From positions 1 to 32,602 of the forward strand of contig NZ_JARFVC010000044.1 of assembly GCF_029193815.1 (NCBI RefSeq): a stretch of 32,602 bases of DNA. Direction: 5' to 3'. Both the position numbers and the translations under genes were made by a program. Source of the stretch: Cytobacillus sp. S13-E01 (GTDB lineage: Bacteria > Bacillota > Bacilli > Bacillales > Bacillaceae_L). The notes under the pieces are model-generated. The model searched no databases. It saw only the letters and a program-made list of their open reading frames with translations, and was not told the DNA's origin. Shown piece after piece: positions 6,958 to 15,675 of the stretch (positions within the stretch are counted from its first letter, which is position 1; each line of letters begins with the position of its first letter).

Positions 6958-7287
6958 TTAGCTAGCCATTTTACGACACATATCTGCGCATTTGAAACAA
7001 GCTTCTGCACATTCTTGACAATGAGCATGATCATGTTTTTTACACTCGTTCCCACAAGTTTCACAAATCTCAGCACATAGTTGACAAATTTGTTGAGCAA
7101 ATGGACTATTTCGAGACATTGCTTCAGCAGCAAAAGCACACATATCGGCACATTCACGGTCTAGTCGAATGCAATCTGCCATATGGTGGCTATCTCCTTC
7201 TTTTAGACAAGCGTCATAACAATGATTACATATCTTCATACAAGCTAAACATTCATCGATACAGGCTTGAAATTGTTCGTGTGACAT
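6958..7287 (-). CDS. Csp3-type four-helix copper-binding protein (YhjQ-like)
   Basis: The 109-residue protein belongs to the DUF326/cytosolic copper storage family, whose four-helix bundles line their core with Cys and bind many Cu(I) ions. Nineteen Cys are placed in CxxxC and CxxC heptad-like spacings (CIDECLACMKICNHCYDAC at the N-terminus; CQECAEACFKCADMC near the C-terminus), with HDHAHC at the mouth. It closely resembles Bacillus subtilis YhjQ in length and motifs. There is no export signal, so it is cytosolic. The ATG start has AAGGAGGG upstream. It is monocistronic, with its own terminator. It likely buffers Cu(I) and works with the other metal genes here. Confidence 0.92.
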   Translation of the reverse strand: MSHEQFQACIDECLACMKICNHCYDACLKEGDSHHMADCIRLDRECADMCAFAAEAMSRNSPFAQQICQLCAEICETCGNECKKHDHAHCQECAEACFKCADMCRKMAS

Positions 7288-7771
7288 TACTATCCCTCCT
7301 TTTTTTATCCAATTATATTTTAACCTTGTCCTTTGTTTTTAAACCATAATTTTGGCACTTTCTTATTGAGAATGATTTTTGGTGCTGTTATTAGCAGTAT
7401 TTGAAGTACGAACAATTGGTACAAACAAAGTACCGAAAATGAACGTTAAGGGAGTTCAACTTTTAATGCTTTCATAATTTACTAATAAGACAAATGAAAA
7501 AATGATCTCCTGTTGAGGAGATCTGTTAAAAGGTCCTATCAAATAAAGTATACATAAATACTGAACAAGGTTTTTCATTTGCAGAATAGAAATAGCTCTC
7601 ACAAAACTAAAAGAGACTGGTAGAGATTTGATAAAAGAGCAATTAGAAGTTCTTCTCGTTAAGAAGGTTATAAAATGTATCCAAATTGAACATATATAGG
7701 ACAAATCCAAGTTTTTTTTGAGAGTAAATAGGGAAAAGTTACAAAGAATAAAATCATCACTAATAAAAAAG
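7288..7771. other. Intergenic region, original upstream region of the P450 gene
   Basis: No intact gene. Bases 7503-7522 form a 7-bp stem (GATCTCC/GGAGATC) with ATTTTTT beyond it on the minus strand, so it is a leftward terminator-like hairpin. CCGAAAATGAACGTTAAGG at about 7432-7451 resembles the inner part of a Tn3 terminal repeat. A short open stretch (about 7575-7698, plus strand) reads like a decayed protein C-terminus but is not identifiable. Before the Tn3 insertion this DNA lay directly upstream of the P450 gene at 13655. Confidence 0.5.
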
Positions 7772-7809
7772 GGGTGTTTTTGCATATCCCCCCGAAAAGG
7801 TTTATTAAG
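7772..7809 (+). repeat. Left terminal inverted repeat of Tn3 element
   Basis: It begins GGGTGTTTTTGCATATCC and ends GGTTTATTAAG. It differs from the right end at only three positions (5, 12 and 37). The adjoining 7767-7771 AAAAG is the target duplication. Confidence 0.92.
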
Positions 7810-7842
7810 AAAAAAGCAACCTTTATTTTAAAAAAGGTTGCT
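7809..7842 (-). terminator. Resolvase terminator
   Basis: AGCAACCTTT and AAAGGTTGCT form a 10-bp stem, followed on the minus strand by six T residues that abut the terminal repeat. It closes the resolvase transcript before it leaves the transposon. Confidence 0.8.
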
Positions 7843-7867
7843 ACAAGTATTTACTCAGTACAGACTG

Positions 7868-8473
7868 TTAAAGACTCGCTTCGTATTCTTTTACTCTTCG
7901 ATAAAACGTATTCCGTTTCATTCCGACACGCTGCATGGCTTCTACAGCCGTTATCTTCTGTTGTTTCCATTCTTGATAGATAGACGGAAATGTGTCAGTC
8001 ATCTCAATTTTCCTTCTACCGAACTTTACTCCATTACGAATCGCGACTTCTACTCCTTCTTTTTGCCGTGTCCTAATTCTATTTCGTTCATCTTCTGCCA
8101 TGTAGCTCAATAATTGCAGGATTAAATCTGAAATTAATGTTTCAATGCCGTTCAAATTTTTATATCTTGTTGTATTAAGAAGGGGCATATCCAACACAAC
8201 AATTTCAATTTCCTTTACTTGTATCAGTTCTTGCCATTCCTCTAGGATCATTTGTTTATTTCGTCCCAATCTATCCAATGACTGAATATATAAAATATCT
8301 CCATTTCTGAGCATACGTTTCATTAGTTGATATTCTGGTCTCTTGAAGTCTTTTCCACTTGCCTTTTCTATAAAGACATACTCTTCGGGAATTCCCATTT
8401 CTTTTGCAACTACAACCTGTCTTTCTACAGATTGATCTTTGCTGCTAACCCTTACATAAAAAAATTTCCTCAT
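7868..8473 (-). CDS. tnpR: Serine resolvase TnpR
   Basis: This 201-residue serine recombinase resolves Tn3 cointegrates at res. The N-terminal catalytic domain starts MRKFFYVRVSSKDQSVERQ with nucleophile Ser10, and continues with the family's DRLGRNKQMILEEW and AEDERNRIRTRQKEGVEVA segments. The C-terminal helix-turn-helix (about 170-195, ITAVEAMQRVGMKRNTFYRR) binds res. The length is slightly above the typical 185. It is divergent from tnpA, with the 248-bp gap between them as the likely res/regulatory region, and it probably also represses tnpA. It appears intact. Confidence 0.93.
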   Translation of the reverse strand: MRKFFYVRVSSKDQSVERQVVVAKEMGIPEEYVFIEKASGKDFKRPEYQLMKRMLRNGDILYIQSLDRLGRNKQMILEEWQELIQVKEIEIVVLDMPLLNTTRYKNLNGIETLISDLILQLLSYMAEDERNRIRTRQKEGVEVAIRNGVKFGRRKIEMTDTFPSIYQEWKQQKITAVEAMQRVGMKRNTFYRRVKEYEASL

Positions 8474-8721
8474 GTATTCTATCCCCTATTCATTTTCGAA
8501 CTCAATTTAGATTCCTTTATTTTACAAATTCAACTTTAATAGAATAGATTTATTATATTTTAATTTCAAAATATCTACAATATGATTGGGATATTTCAAA
8601 ACTAATTATGTTATAATTATGAAATGCAAAAGTAGTGGGAATACCCCCATTTCAAAAAGTGTACTTTTTGAAATGGATTAATAGGATCCAAAAATAACCT
8701 TTGTCATAGGAAAGGGCAAAC
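8474..8721. promoter_or_regulatory. Candidate res site and divergent tnpR/tnpA promoters
   Basis: This is the expected position of res in Tn3 elements with divergent tnpR and tnpA. The segment at about 8564-8602 has inverted half-sites (TTTCAAAATATC then GATATTTCAAAA) separated by about 14 bases, and TTTCA/TGAAA ends recur at about 8594-8628, as expected for dimer-binding subsites. GTTATAATTATG at about 8610 supplies a possible -10. Exact subsite boundaries cannot be fixed by eye. Confidence 0.55.
8647..8676. repeat. 13-bp inverted repeat upstream of tnpA
   Basis: CCATTTCAAAAAG and CTTTTTGAAATGG flank the loop TGTA, 45 bases before the transposase start. It lies in the tnpA leader, so it may limit transposase synthesis or be a repressor site. 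It contains the same TTTCAAAA core as the candidate res subsites. Confidence 0.75.
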
Positions 8722-11700
8722 ATGGATATTGTCAAAAACAGAACTGGGCCAAAACGGTTGAGAATTCTTAGGGAAGATGAATTAAAAGGTATTTATGGAA
8801 GACCGCAATTTACATATGAGGATCGTTGTCACTATTTTTCGCTTTCTCAACCAGAGAAAGAATTGACAGATACATTTCGTTCTGTCAAATCCAAGGCCTT
8901 CTTTATCTTGCAGCTTGGCTATTTTAAAGTAAAACACCAATTTTTCACGTTTGAGCTTCATGAAGTAGAGGAGGATCTTCGGTATATTCTAAATGAGCAT
9001 TTTAACAATAGTGAAATGGTCGATCTAAATGTAGTTGGTAAGAATACTAAACTCAAACAGCAGCACTTGATTCGGGAACTTCTCAACTATCGCAGTTGTG
9101 ATGCCGAAGAAAAAGGGCAATTGGAGAAAAAGGCTTGTAAGGCAGCTACTTTTAGTGGTAAACCAATCTTTATCTTTCGTGAAATCATGAATTATTTATC
9201 AGAGCAGCGCATCGTTATTCCCGGTTATAGTTTTATGCAAGAAACGGTAGGGAGAGCCATAACCCACGAACAAAACCGATTAATTGCCCTGATGCAAAAT
9301 CACTTAAAACAGACTGATATCGATTCCTTGAAGCAACTACTTGAAGATTCTGATGGTCTCTATGAAATTACACAGCTAAAACATGAACCAAAGGACTTTA
9401 GTGCTGGCGAAATAAAGCGAGAGATGGAGCGAGGGAAACAAATACAGTCTTTATATCGGTTGGCGCAAAAATTGTTACCTGGGTTAGGAGTTTCTAATGA
9501 AAGCATCAAATACTATGCTTCATTAGTGGATTATTACTCTGTTTACAGGCTTAAGCAACTGAATGAATGGATCGGTTACCTGTATTTATTATGTTTTATC
9601 CACTATCGCTTTCAACGGATGCATGACAATCTTATTAATACTTTTATTTACAACGTCAGACGTTATAAAGATGAAGCTAAACTGGCAGCTAAAGAACAAG
9701 TATACGAGTGTTATACAGAAAGTAACCAAAATATGAAAAAGGCTGGCCAAGTGCTTAAACTATTCACAGACGACAGCATTCCTCCACACACACCTTTTCA
9801 GGATATACAGGATAAGGTGTTTGCTATTTTAGATCGTAATAACCTGGAGGTTCTTGCTGATCAGATTGTTACAAATACAAAATTTGATGAAACGGCCTTC
9901 CAATGGGAACACATTGATAAATTAGCTCATCGGTTTAAACGGCATTTGCGGCCTATATTTCTTATGGTTGATTTCGTAGCTCCCTCCATTCACGATCCAT
10001 TGATGGAGGCCATCCACTTTATGAAAAGTGCTTTTATGAAAAATAAACCGTTAGGTCAATACTCTTCCGATACTTTACCAAGTCAATTTATACCGGAAGG
10101 CATAAAGCGTTATATGTATAAACAAGATTCATCCAAACAAAAAACGCTATTGGTGGATCGCTATGAATTTTTAGTCTACCAATTCTTACGGAACAGTTTG
10201 GAAGCAGGGGATATTTTTTGTCGTGATAGTGTCCGATTTCGAAGTTTTGAGGATGATCTGGTTGATGATCTTCAATGGCAACAGAAAGAAAAACTGATAG
10301 CTGATGTCGGTCTTCCTATCCTTCATCAACCGATCCAACATCATTTGGCAGAGCTTGAGCAAAGACTGGAAACCAAGATTAAAGAGATTAATGAACGGAT
10401 TGCATCAGGAGAAAACCAGTATATCCAAGTCAAAAAGCGTGGTTCACATAGCCGCTGGGCACTCCCGTACCCTCGTGACAATGATTCTACCAATCACCCT
10501 TTTTTCGATGCATTGAAGTCAATGGAAATCGGAAATGTTTTACATTATGTGAATCAGCATTGCCAGTTCCTTGAATCGTTTGAGCACGTCCTAGATCGGT
10601 ATGCGAAACAGACCAGAGATAATCAAGTTCTGATTGCTTGCCTAATTGCTTGGGGAACGAACATGGGACTAGGCAGGATGGGGGAAATCTCCGACATCAG
10701 CTATTCTACTCTGACTACCACATCAGATAACTTTATTCGTTTAGAAACTCTAAAAGAGGCAAATGATCGTGTTAGCAATGCTATAGCCAAGTTACCGATC
10801 TTTCGACATTATGATATTGGTGAGGTCATCCACTCCAGTAGTGACGGGCAAAAGTTTGAAACGGGGATCCATACGATTAATTCCCGTTATTCCTCTAAAT
10901 ATTTTGGACTGAAAAAAGGGATTGTTTCCTATACTATGGTGGCTAACCATATTCCGGTTAACGCTCGAATCATTGGAGCTAATGAGCATGAAAGTCACTA
11001 CGTGTTCGATACTCTGTATAATAACTCTACTGATATTCAGCCTGATGTGCATTCTACGGATACACACGGGACCAACGAAGTGAACTTTGCCATTCTCCAT
11101 TTTTTTGGTTATCAGTTTGCACCTCGTTACAAGGATATCTACGATACAGTCCGAACATCGTTATATGGGTTTAAACATCCAAGTCAATATGGGGATATAT
11201 TGATCAAGCCCGTCCGAAAGATCAACATCAATCTGATTATGGAAGAATGGGAAAACATTCAGCATATCATTTTGTCACTTGGCCTGAAAACAACCACACA
11301 AAGCATTATAGTGGGAAAGCTCAGTGCTTATGCCCGTAAAAACAAAACGAAACGTGCCTTGTGGGAGTACGATAATATTATTAAAAGCCTGTATTTTCTT
11401 GAATATATTGACTCCTTATCGCTTCGCAGAAATGTGCAGCGAGCATTGAATCGAGGCGAAAGTTATCATAAATTGCGCAGGGCAGTTTCCTATGCTAACT
11501 TTGGTAAACTGCGTTTTAAAACCGAACAGGACCAACAACTATGGGGAGAGTGTAGCCGACTGCTTACGAATTGTATTATTTACTACAATGCCTGCATTTT
11601 GTCTAATACGCTAACCTACGGGGAAAGAATGGGACAAGATTCGGATATATTGAAACGGATTTCTCCAGTTGCATGGCAGCATATCAATCTTTATGGTCGC

Positions 11701-11796
11701 TACGAATTTAATAAAAAACAAGAAACAATCGACATGAGCGAAATTATTCAGGATTTGATCCAATCAAAGGTTATACCTGGCGTGGATTTGAAATAA
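8722..11796 (+). CDS. tnpA: Tn3-family transposase TnpA
   Basis: The 1024-residue protein has the family's usual size (about 1000). It shows an N-terminal DNA-binding region of the DUF4158 type and a C-terminal DDE domain. The acidic residues are in SSSDGQKF (about 708), HSTDTHGT (about 779) and NRGESYHKLRRA (about 913). GGERMG-like and WQHINLYGRYEF segments near the C-terminus are typical. Its start ATG follows AGGAAAGGG. No stop or frameshift is seen, so the protein should be active. It acts on the 38-bp ends at 7772 and 13637, and makes 5-bp target duplications. Confidence 0.95.
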   Translation: MDIVKNRTGPKRLRILREDELKGIYGRPQFTYEDRCHYFSLSQPEKELTDTFRSVKSKAFFILQLGYFKVKHQFFTFELHEVEEDLRYILNEHFNNSEMVDLNVVGKNTKLKQQHLIRELLNYRSCDAEEKGQLEKKACKAATFSGKPIFIFREIMNYLSEQRIVIPGYSFMQETVGRAITHEQNRLIALMQNHLKQTDIDSLKQLLEDSDGLYEITQLKHEPKDFSAGEIKREMERGKQIQSLYRLAQKLLPGLGVSNESIKYYASLVDYYSVYRLKQLNEWIGYLYLLCFIHYRFQRMHDNLINTFIYNVRRYKDEAKLAAKEQVYECYTESNQNMKKAGQVLKLFTDDSIPPHTPFQDIQDKVFAILDRNNLEVLADQIVTNTKFDETAFQWEHIDKLAHRFKRHLRPIFLMVDFVAPSIHDPLMEAIHFMKSAFMKNKPLGQYSSDTLPSQFIPEGIKRYMYKQDSSKQKTLLVDRYEFLVYQFLRNSLEAGDIFCRDSVRFRSFEDDLVDDLQWQQKEKLIADVGLPILHQPIQHHLAELEQRLETKIKEINERIASGENQYIQVKKRGSHSRWALPYPRDNDSTNHPFFDALKSMEIGNVLHYVNQHCQFLESFEHVLDRYAKQTRDNQVLIACLIAWGTNMGLGRMGEISDISYSTLTTTSDNFIRLETLKEANDRVSNAIAKLPIFRHYDIGEVIHSSSDGQKFETGIHTINSRYSSKYFGLKKGIVSYTMVANHIPVNARIIGANEHESHYVFDTLYNNSTDIQPDVHSTDTHGTNEVNFAILHFFGYQFAPRYKDIYDTVRTSLYGFKHPSQYGDILIKPVRKININLIMEEWENIQHIILSLGLKTTTQSIIVGKLSAYARKNKTKRALWEYDNIIKSLYFLEYIDSLSLRRNVQRALNRGESYHKLRRAVSYANFGKLRFKTEQDQQLWGECSRLLTNCIIYYNACILSNTLTYGERMGQDSDILKRISPVAWQHINLYGRYEFNKKQETIDMSEIIQDLIQSKVIPGVDLK

Positions 11797-12270
11797 ATCT
11801 GCTTGTATTGAAAAGCTGAAACTGATTTTAATGAATTAGGAACTGTTAAGTGATAATAGAATTATTCCATTAAAGGGCCAGATTCTTTAGTAACGCTAAT
11901 GGATATTGTGAAGAAGTACACTTAAACTAAAGGGCAGGTTACTTGAGTAAGAACAAAATCAAATTATACTTAAATTTAAATATTGTTGAATTTACCCTTT
12001 ATTGTTAAAATAAACATAGTGGAGATATATTGAAAGGGGATAAAGATTCTAATGTGGATGAACTTGTAATGATTAGAAATTGGATAGATTAATTTTCACT
12101 CTCGTTAATGAGGGTTATTTGACTATCTATAATCATACAAGGACTGCATTGTTTGGCTTCAAAAACCTTTTTAAAAAGATGGATGTCTTTTGTGAATCTG
12201 CCTTTTTAGTGGGACAATTATATCTCCTGTTGACCTTATTTATGCGTCCTTCATTTGGAGGAATATTATA
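11797..12270. other. Spacer between tnpA and the SDR gene, with repeats
   Basis: No credible gene. TAAAGGGCCAGATTCTTTAG (about 11873) recurs inverted at 13166-13182 on the other side of the SDR gene. ACTTAAACTAAAGGGCAGG and what follows (about 11921-11950) is related in direct orientation to 13125-13155. These repeats bracket the passenger gene. The SDR ribosome binding site is GGAGGAATATT just before its ATG. Confidence 0.5.
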
Positions 12271-13044
12271 ATGAACCAATTAAAAGATAAAATTGCAATT
12301 ATTACGGGTGTAAGCCGTCTGAAAGGGATTGGAGCAGCTATTTGTAAGGAGTTAGCTGAAACGGGTTATCATATCTTTTTTACTTATTGGACGGAATATG
12401 ATAAAAAAATGCCTTGGAGTATTGAATTAGATGAGCCATTAAAATTAAAAGAAGAATTAATAAAAAAAGGTGTGAAAGTATCATGTATGGAGTTGAATTT
12501 AACTCAACATGATGCACCTGAACAACTTATAAATACAGTGATTGAACAACTTGGCTTTCCTGATATCTTGGTTAATAACGCAGCATACTCAACTAACAAC
12601 GATTTTTCTAATTTGACTGCCGAAGTATTAGATAAACATTACATCGTAAATGTTCGTGCAACGACACTATTGAGTGGTAAATTTGCTCAAAGGTTTGATA
12701 AGAAATCTGGAGGAAGAATAGTTAATATTACTTCAGGTCAGTTTCAAGGACCAATGCCTGGTGAATTAGCATATGCAACAACAAAGGGAGCTGTTGATGC
12801 TCTAACTATTACATTGTCGGCTGAACTAGCCCCGTTAGGTATAACAGTCAATGCAATAAATCCAGGTCCAACTGATACAGGTTGGATGACAGAGGAAATA
12901 AAAACTCAATTAAAACCGATGTTTCCTTTCGGTAGAATAGGTGAACCGAAAGATGTTGCAAAAACCATTAAATTTCTAGTGAGTGATGAAGCAGATTGGA
13001 TTACAGGTCAGATTATTCACTCAGAAGGTGGATTTAAAAGATAA
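12271..13044 (+). CDS. SDR-family oxidoreductase (transposon passenger)
   Basis: This 257-residue classical short-chain dehydrogenase/reductase has an N-terminal Rossmann motif TGVSRLKGIG (about 13-22), the NNAAY structural motif, catalytic Ser in NITSGQ, and YATTK with catalytic Tyr and Lys. The C-terminal NPGPTDTGWM segment is FabG-like. The substrate cannot be deduced: FabG-like ketoacyl reductases, sugar dehydrogenases and antibiotic-modifying reductases share these motifs. TGVSR in place of the common TGxSxG suggests NADP use but is not decisive. It has a good GGAGG start and its own terminator, and is the sole passenger of the Tn3 element, so it should confer some selectable trait. Confidence 0.9.
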   Translation: MNQLKDKIAIITGVSRLKGIGAAICKELAETGYHIFFTYWTEYDKKMPWSIELDEPLKLKEELIKKGVKVSCMELNLTQHDAPEQLINTVIEQLGFPDILVNNAAYSTNNDFSNLTAEVLDKHYIVNVRATTLLSGKFAQRFDKKSGGRIVNITSGQFQGPMPGELAYATTKGAVDALTITLSAELAPLGITVNAINPGPTDTGWMTEEIKTQLKPMFPFGRIGEPKDVAKTIKFLVSDEADWITGQIIHSEGGFKR

Positions 13045-13055
13045 ACTATACAAAG

Positions 13056-13080
13056 AGGCTCTTATCCTGGAGCCTTTTTG
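13056..13080 (+). terminator. SDR gene terminator
   Basis: AGGCTC and GAGCCT pair around an 8-base loop and are followed by TTTTTG, 12 bases after the SDR stop. Confidence 0.8.
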
Positions 13081-13560
13081 TTGTATTAAATATCAGCATA
13101 GATATGGGTTTGTGAACTATTGTACTTAAAGTAACGGGTAGCATTACTTCAATAACAGTATTTCACAATCTGGCCCTTATCTACAGTATCAGCGAAAAAA
13201 GATTGATAGAATGCAGCTTTTATCATTGTGTACATGTAGCCATAGATAAGCGTTTAAGGACTTGACTTGGAGCCTCTGTGGGTACGATTTGTCTTGAAAG
13301 GCTGAATCCGTTGTTTCATCTGGCAACCAAGCCTATCATACCCACCTCTCCAAATAAAGTCCTATCTTTGTGTACGTTGAATACTATAAATAATTACTGT
13401 AGATAATGCTTCCACTAAGTTAGAAATTGGCTATTTTTGTATCTTAAAATACGTTGAATACGCCGAAAAAACATACTGTAGATAAGGGCGCGATTGTGAA
13501 AGAAAATCAATGAACAAAATTTTAAAGATAGTAGATCTATCCCTCAATCGAGTATTACGA
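13081..13560. repeat. Repeat-rich non-coding region with large foldback
   Basis: Two inverted copies of a roughly 28-base unit lie at 13163-13191 and 13470-13500, with the shared core CCCTTATCTACAGTAT and flanking TTCACAATC. TACGTTGAATAC occurs twice, at about 13373 and 13451. Between them, 13257-13287 and 13335-13363 pair imperfectly (GGACTT, TTGGAG and TGGGTA blocks) to form a long stem enclosing about 47 bases. No ORF is convincing. It looks like a decayed miniature element or the structured non-coding end of a lost IS. Confidence 0.5.
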
Positions 13561-13599
13561 AATCCCTCCTGAATCTTTTACATCTCAGGAGGGATTTTT
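13561..13599 (+). terminator. Terminator just inside the right Tn3 repeat
   Basis: AATCCCTCCTGA and TCAGGAGGGATT form a perfect 12-bp stem with a 12-base loop, followed by TTTTC. It points toward the P450 gene and would stop transcripts leaving the transposon. Confidence 0.8.
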
Positions 13600-13637
13600 C
13601 ATAATAAACCTTTTCGGGGGGATATACAAAAATACCC
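13600..13637 (-). repeat. Right terminal inverted repeat of Tn3 element
   Basis: Read inward from the right it begins GGGTATTTTTGTATATCC and ends GGTTTATTATG. The target duplication AAAAG follows at 13638-13642 and forms part of the P450 gene's AAAAGGAG ribosome binding site. Confidence 0.92.
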
Positions 13638-13654
13638 AAAAGGAGATGAATGAT

Positions 13655-14914
13655 ATGTCGGATACAAATCAAATGCCTCGGGAAGAAGGAATAGATCATA
13701 GCTTGAGCCTTATGAGAGAAGGATATATGTACATTTTGAACAGACGTCATAGTTTTAATTCTAATGTTTTTGAGACCCGATTGCTTGGAAAGAAAGCTAT
13801 CTGCATGGTAGGAAAGGAAGCTGCGGAAGTTTTTTATGATACAGAGAAATTCAAAAGGAAGGATGCGGCACCGAACCGGGCGGTTCAAACATTGTTCGGG
13901 AAGAATGGTGTTCAGGCGTTGGATGGACAAGAGCACAAACATCGGAAGGAAATGTTTATGTCCATCATGTCTCCTGAGGGACTTCAAAGCCTAACAGACA
14001 TTACAAAAAAACAGTGGCAGACAGCACTAAATAAATGGGAACAGATGGACAAAGTTATTCTTTATGAAGAAGTAAAGGAAGTCATGTGCAGAACAGCATG
14101 CCAGTGGGCAGGTGTCCCGTTGGAAGAAGACGATGTTAAGGAAATGACAAAAGACTTAGCAGCGATGTTCGAGTCTCCGGCTGCAATTGGTCCAAACCAT
14201 TGGCTAGGGAGAAATGCTCGGAATCACGTAGAAAAGTGGATTAGTGAGTTGGTTGATAAGGTACGTAATGGGAAAGTGAATCCTCCAGAAGATACGGCTT
14301 TACATAGATTTGCATGGCACCGTGATCTGGAAGGGAATCTATTGGATACCGACACGGCTTCTGTAGAAGTAATTAATATCCTGAGGCCGATTGTGGCGAT
14401 TGCTATATTCATCAATTTCATTGCGCTGGCTGTACACCATTATCCAGAAGAAAAGGAGAAACTTAAATCAGGCAATGAAAAGTATGCTCAGATGTTTGTA
14501 CAGGAAGTTCGCCGTTTTTATCCATTTTTTCCGTTTGTCGTAGCGCTGGTAAAAAAAGATTTCAACTGGAAAGGTTATAAATTTGAAGAAGGCACGTTAA
14601 CTTTGCTAGATCTTTATGGCACAAATCATGACCCTGAAATTTGGAAAAACCCTGATGTGTTTAGTCCTGATCGGTTTGCCAAATGGGAAGGAAGTCCTTT
14701 TAGCTTTATTCCGCAGGGTGGTGGTGATTACTTTATGGGTCATCGCTGTGCTGGAGAGTGGGTCACCATTGAAGTCATGAAAGTAAGTCTTGATTATCTG
14801 GCCAACCGAATGGAATATGAAGTTCCTGACCAGGATTTAAGTTACAGCATGGTGAGTATACCAAGTATTCCCCATAGCAAAGTAGTGCTAAAGAATGTTA
14901 AACGAAAGTTATAA
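13655..14914 (+). CDS. CYP152-family fatty-acid peroxygenase P450
   Basis: This P450 uses hydrogen peroxide directly to hydroxylate long-chain fatty acids at the alpha/beta carbon, so it needs no redox partner. It closely resembles Bacillus subtilis P450-BSbeta (YbdT): [18 protein letters not shown] near the N-terminus, [19 protein letters not shown], substrate-carboxylate Arg in ILRPIVAI (about 244), [25 protein letters not shown], and the heme-thiolate loop IPQGGG with GHRCAGE (Cys about 365). The length is 419. ATG at 13655 is preferred over 13646 because AAAAGGAG is 9 bases upstream of the former and abuts the latter. The Tn3 element is inserted within the ribosome binding region. The target duplication preserved the site, but the original promoter is now 5.9 kb away, behind a terminator, so expression may be poor. 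Confidence 0.93.
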   Translation: MSDTNQMPREEGIDHSLSLMREGYMYILNRRHSFNSNVFETRLLGKKAICMVGKEAAEVFYDTEKFKRKDAAPNRAVQTLFGKNGVQALDGQEHKHRKEMFMSIMSPEGLQSLTDITKKQWQTALNKWEQMDKVILYEEVKEVMCRTACQWAGVPLEEDDVKEMTKDLAAMFESPAAIGPNHWLGRNARNHVEKWISELVDKVRNGKVNPPEDTALHRFAWHRDLEGNLLDTDTASVEVINILRPIVAIAIFINFIALAVHHYPEEKEKLKSGNEKYAQMFVQEVRRFYPFFPFVVALVKKDFNWKGYKFEEGTLTLLDLYGTNHDPEIWKNPDVFSPDRFAKWEGSPFSFIPQGGGDYFMGHRCAGEWVTIEVMKVSLDYLANRMEYEVPDQDLSYSMVSIPSIPHSKVVLKNVKRKL

Positions 14915-14967
14915 TTACAGATAATTAGTTTATTAAGTTCGCCTTTAGACGAACAAGCTAAATGAAA

Positions 14968-15003
14968 AAAACTGATTCCTTAATCATCGGAAATCGGTTT
15001 TAT
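14968..15003 (+). terminator. Hairpin after P450 gene
   Basis: AAAACTGATTCC pairs imperfectly with GGAAATCGGTTTT around TTAATCATC, about 54 bases after the P450 stop. The T-run is short, so it is a probable but weak terminator. Confidence 0.5.
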
Positions 15004-15043
15004 AAGTAGATCCCCAATATTAATGAAGAGTTGAAAAAGCAAG

Positions 15044-15082
15044 GCCCGGTTTTCTCTAACAAAGAGAGAAATCGGGCTTTTT
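15044..15082 (+). terminator. Intrinsic terminator upstream of cad promoter
   Basis: GCCCGGTTTTCTCT pairs with AGAGAGAAATCGGGC (small irregularities) and is followed by five T residues. It insulates the cad operon from upstream transcription. Bases 15083-15239 show no gene. Confidence 0.75.
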
Positions 15083-15239
15083 ATGGTGAAAAACTTTGAA
15101 TGTTTTTAAACTGCATCCTGACGATATTCCCTCTAGTGTATCCAACATAAAAAGGAAATTAAATTCAGTTATAAGAATAATTAATTACTGCAAACTAAAG
15201 AAAAATTGCTTTTTATGTAAATTACATTCAAACATATAC

Positions 15240-15295
15240 TTGACTATTTGTCTTTTGTTAACTTATAATGATAATCAAACATACATTTGATTGAT
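15240..15295 (+). promoter_or_regulatory. cad promoter and CadC operator
   Basis: TTGACT (15240-15245), an 18-base spacer and TATAAT (15264-15269) form the promoter. ATCAAACATACATTTGAT, an imperfect dyad at 15274-15291, sits over the transcription start, where CadC/ArsR repressors bind. Cd, Pb or Zn binding to CadC would release it. Confidence 0.75.
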
Positions 15296-15309
15296 AAGAG
15301 GTGAAAAAT

Positions 15310-15675
15310 TTGCAAGATGATGCATGTGAAGTTACGTGTATAGATGAAGAAAAAGTCAAAAGAGGTAAAAAAGAACTACTCCAACAAAATCCTTTGGAAG
15401 TAGCCAAAGTTTTTAAAGCTTTATCGGATGATACTAGGATTAAGATTGCGTATGCTCTCTCTTTAGAAGATGAATTGTGTGTATGTGATGTAGCGAATAT
15501 TGTTGGTGCTACAACTGCCACAACATCCCATCATTTGAGGTTACTTAAAAATCTTGGGTTAGCTAAATATCGAAAAGAAGGTAAGTTAGTCTACTATTCA
15601 TTAGATGATGATCACGTAAAGAAACTAATACAGGTTGCATTTGCACACCACAAGGAGGTTGTTAAAATTGTCTGA
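15310..15675 (+). CDS. cadC: Cadmium-responsive ArsR/SmtB repressor CadC
   Basis: A winged-helix repressor of cad operons. With the TTG start at 15310 (AGAGGTG upstream) the protein is 121 residues. An in-frame GTG at 15301 overlaps that ribosome binding site and is less likely. The alpha3N metal site is complete: Cys6 and Cys10 in the N-terminal arm, Cys57 and Cys59 in ELCVCD. The DNA-recognition helix region is [15 protein letters not shown], and [14 protein letters not shown] is the wing and C-terminal segment that also carries the alpha5 Zn site residues. It strongly resembles Staphylococcus aureus pI258 CadC. Its stop overlaps the cadA start by 8 bases, so the two are coupled and cotranscribed. 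Confidence 0.93.
   Translation: MQDDACEVTCIDEEKVKRGKKELLQQNPLEVAKVFKALSDDTRIKIAYALSLEDELCVCDVANIVGATTATTSHHLRLLKNLGLAKYRKEGKLVYYSLDDDHVKKLIQVAFAHHKEVVKIV

Larger units (their letters stand above)
7772..13637. mobile_element. Complete Tn3-family transposon with SDR passenger
   Basis: The 5866-bp element is bounded by 38-bp inverted repeats at 7772-7809 and 13600-13637, matching at 35 of 38 positions. It is flanked by the 5-bp direct repeat AAAAG at 7767-7771 and 13638-13642. Five-base duplications and 38-bp ends are the hallmarks of Tn3-family replicative transposition. Inside are a divergent resolvase and transposase around a candidate res region, an SDR passenger gene and non-coding repeats. 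The matching target duplications show a relatively recent, unrearranged insertion. The passenger end carries a terminator just inside the right repeat. Confidence 0.93.

Noticed and set aside
6951-7157. Frame antisense or shifted to the Csp3 gene
   Set aside because: Out-of-frame reading of the Csp3 gene on the same strand; no independent start signals.
7456-7785. 109-residue open frame on the minus strand overlapping the left Tn3 end
   Set aside because: It crosses the target duplication and terminal repeat, has no ribosome binding site and no recognisable sequence, so it is chance.
12080-12271. 63-residue hydrophobic frame before the SDR gene
   Set aside because: No ribosome binding site and no homology that I recognise; left as spacer.
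11797-13600. CRISPR array or attC-like integron cassette around the SDR gene
   Set aside because: The repeats are few, unequal in orientation and not spaced regularly; no integron core site or integrase is present.
13544-13987. 147-residue open frame antisense to the P450 start
   Set aside because: It runs through the terminator, the right terminal repeat and the strong P450 coding frame; it is a shadow.
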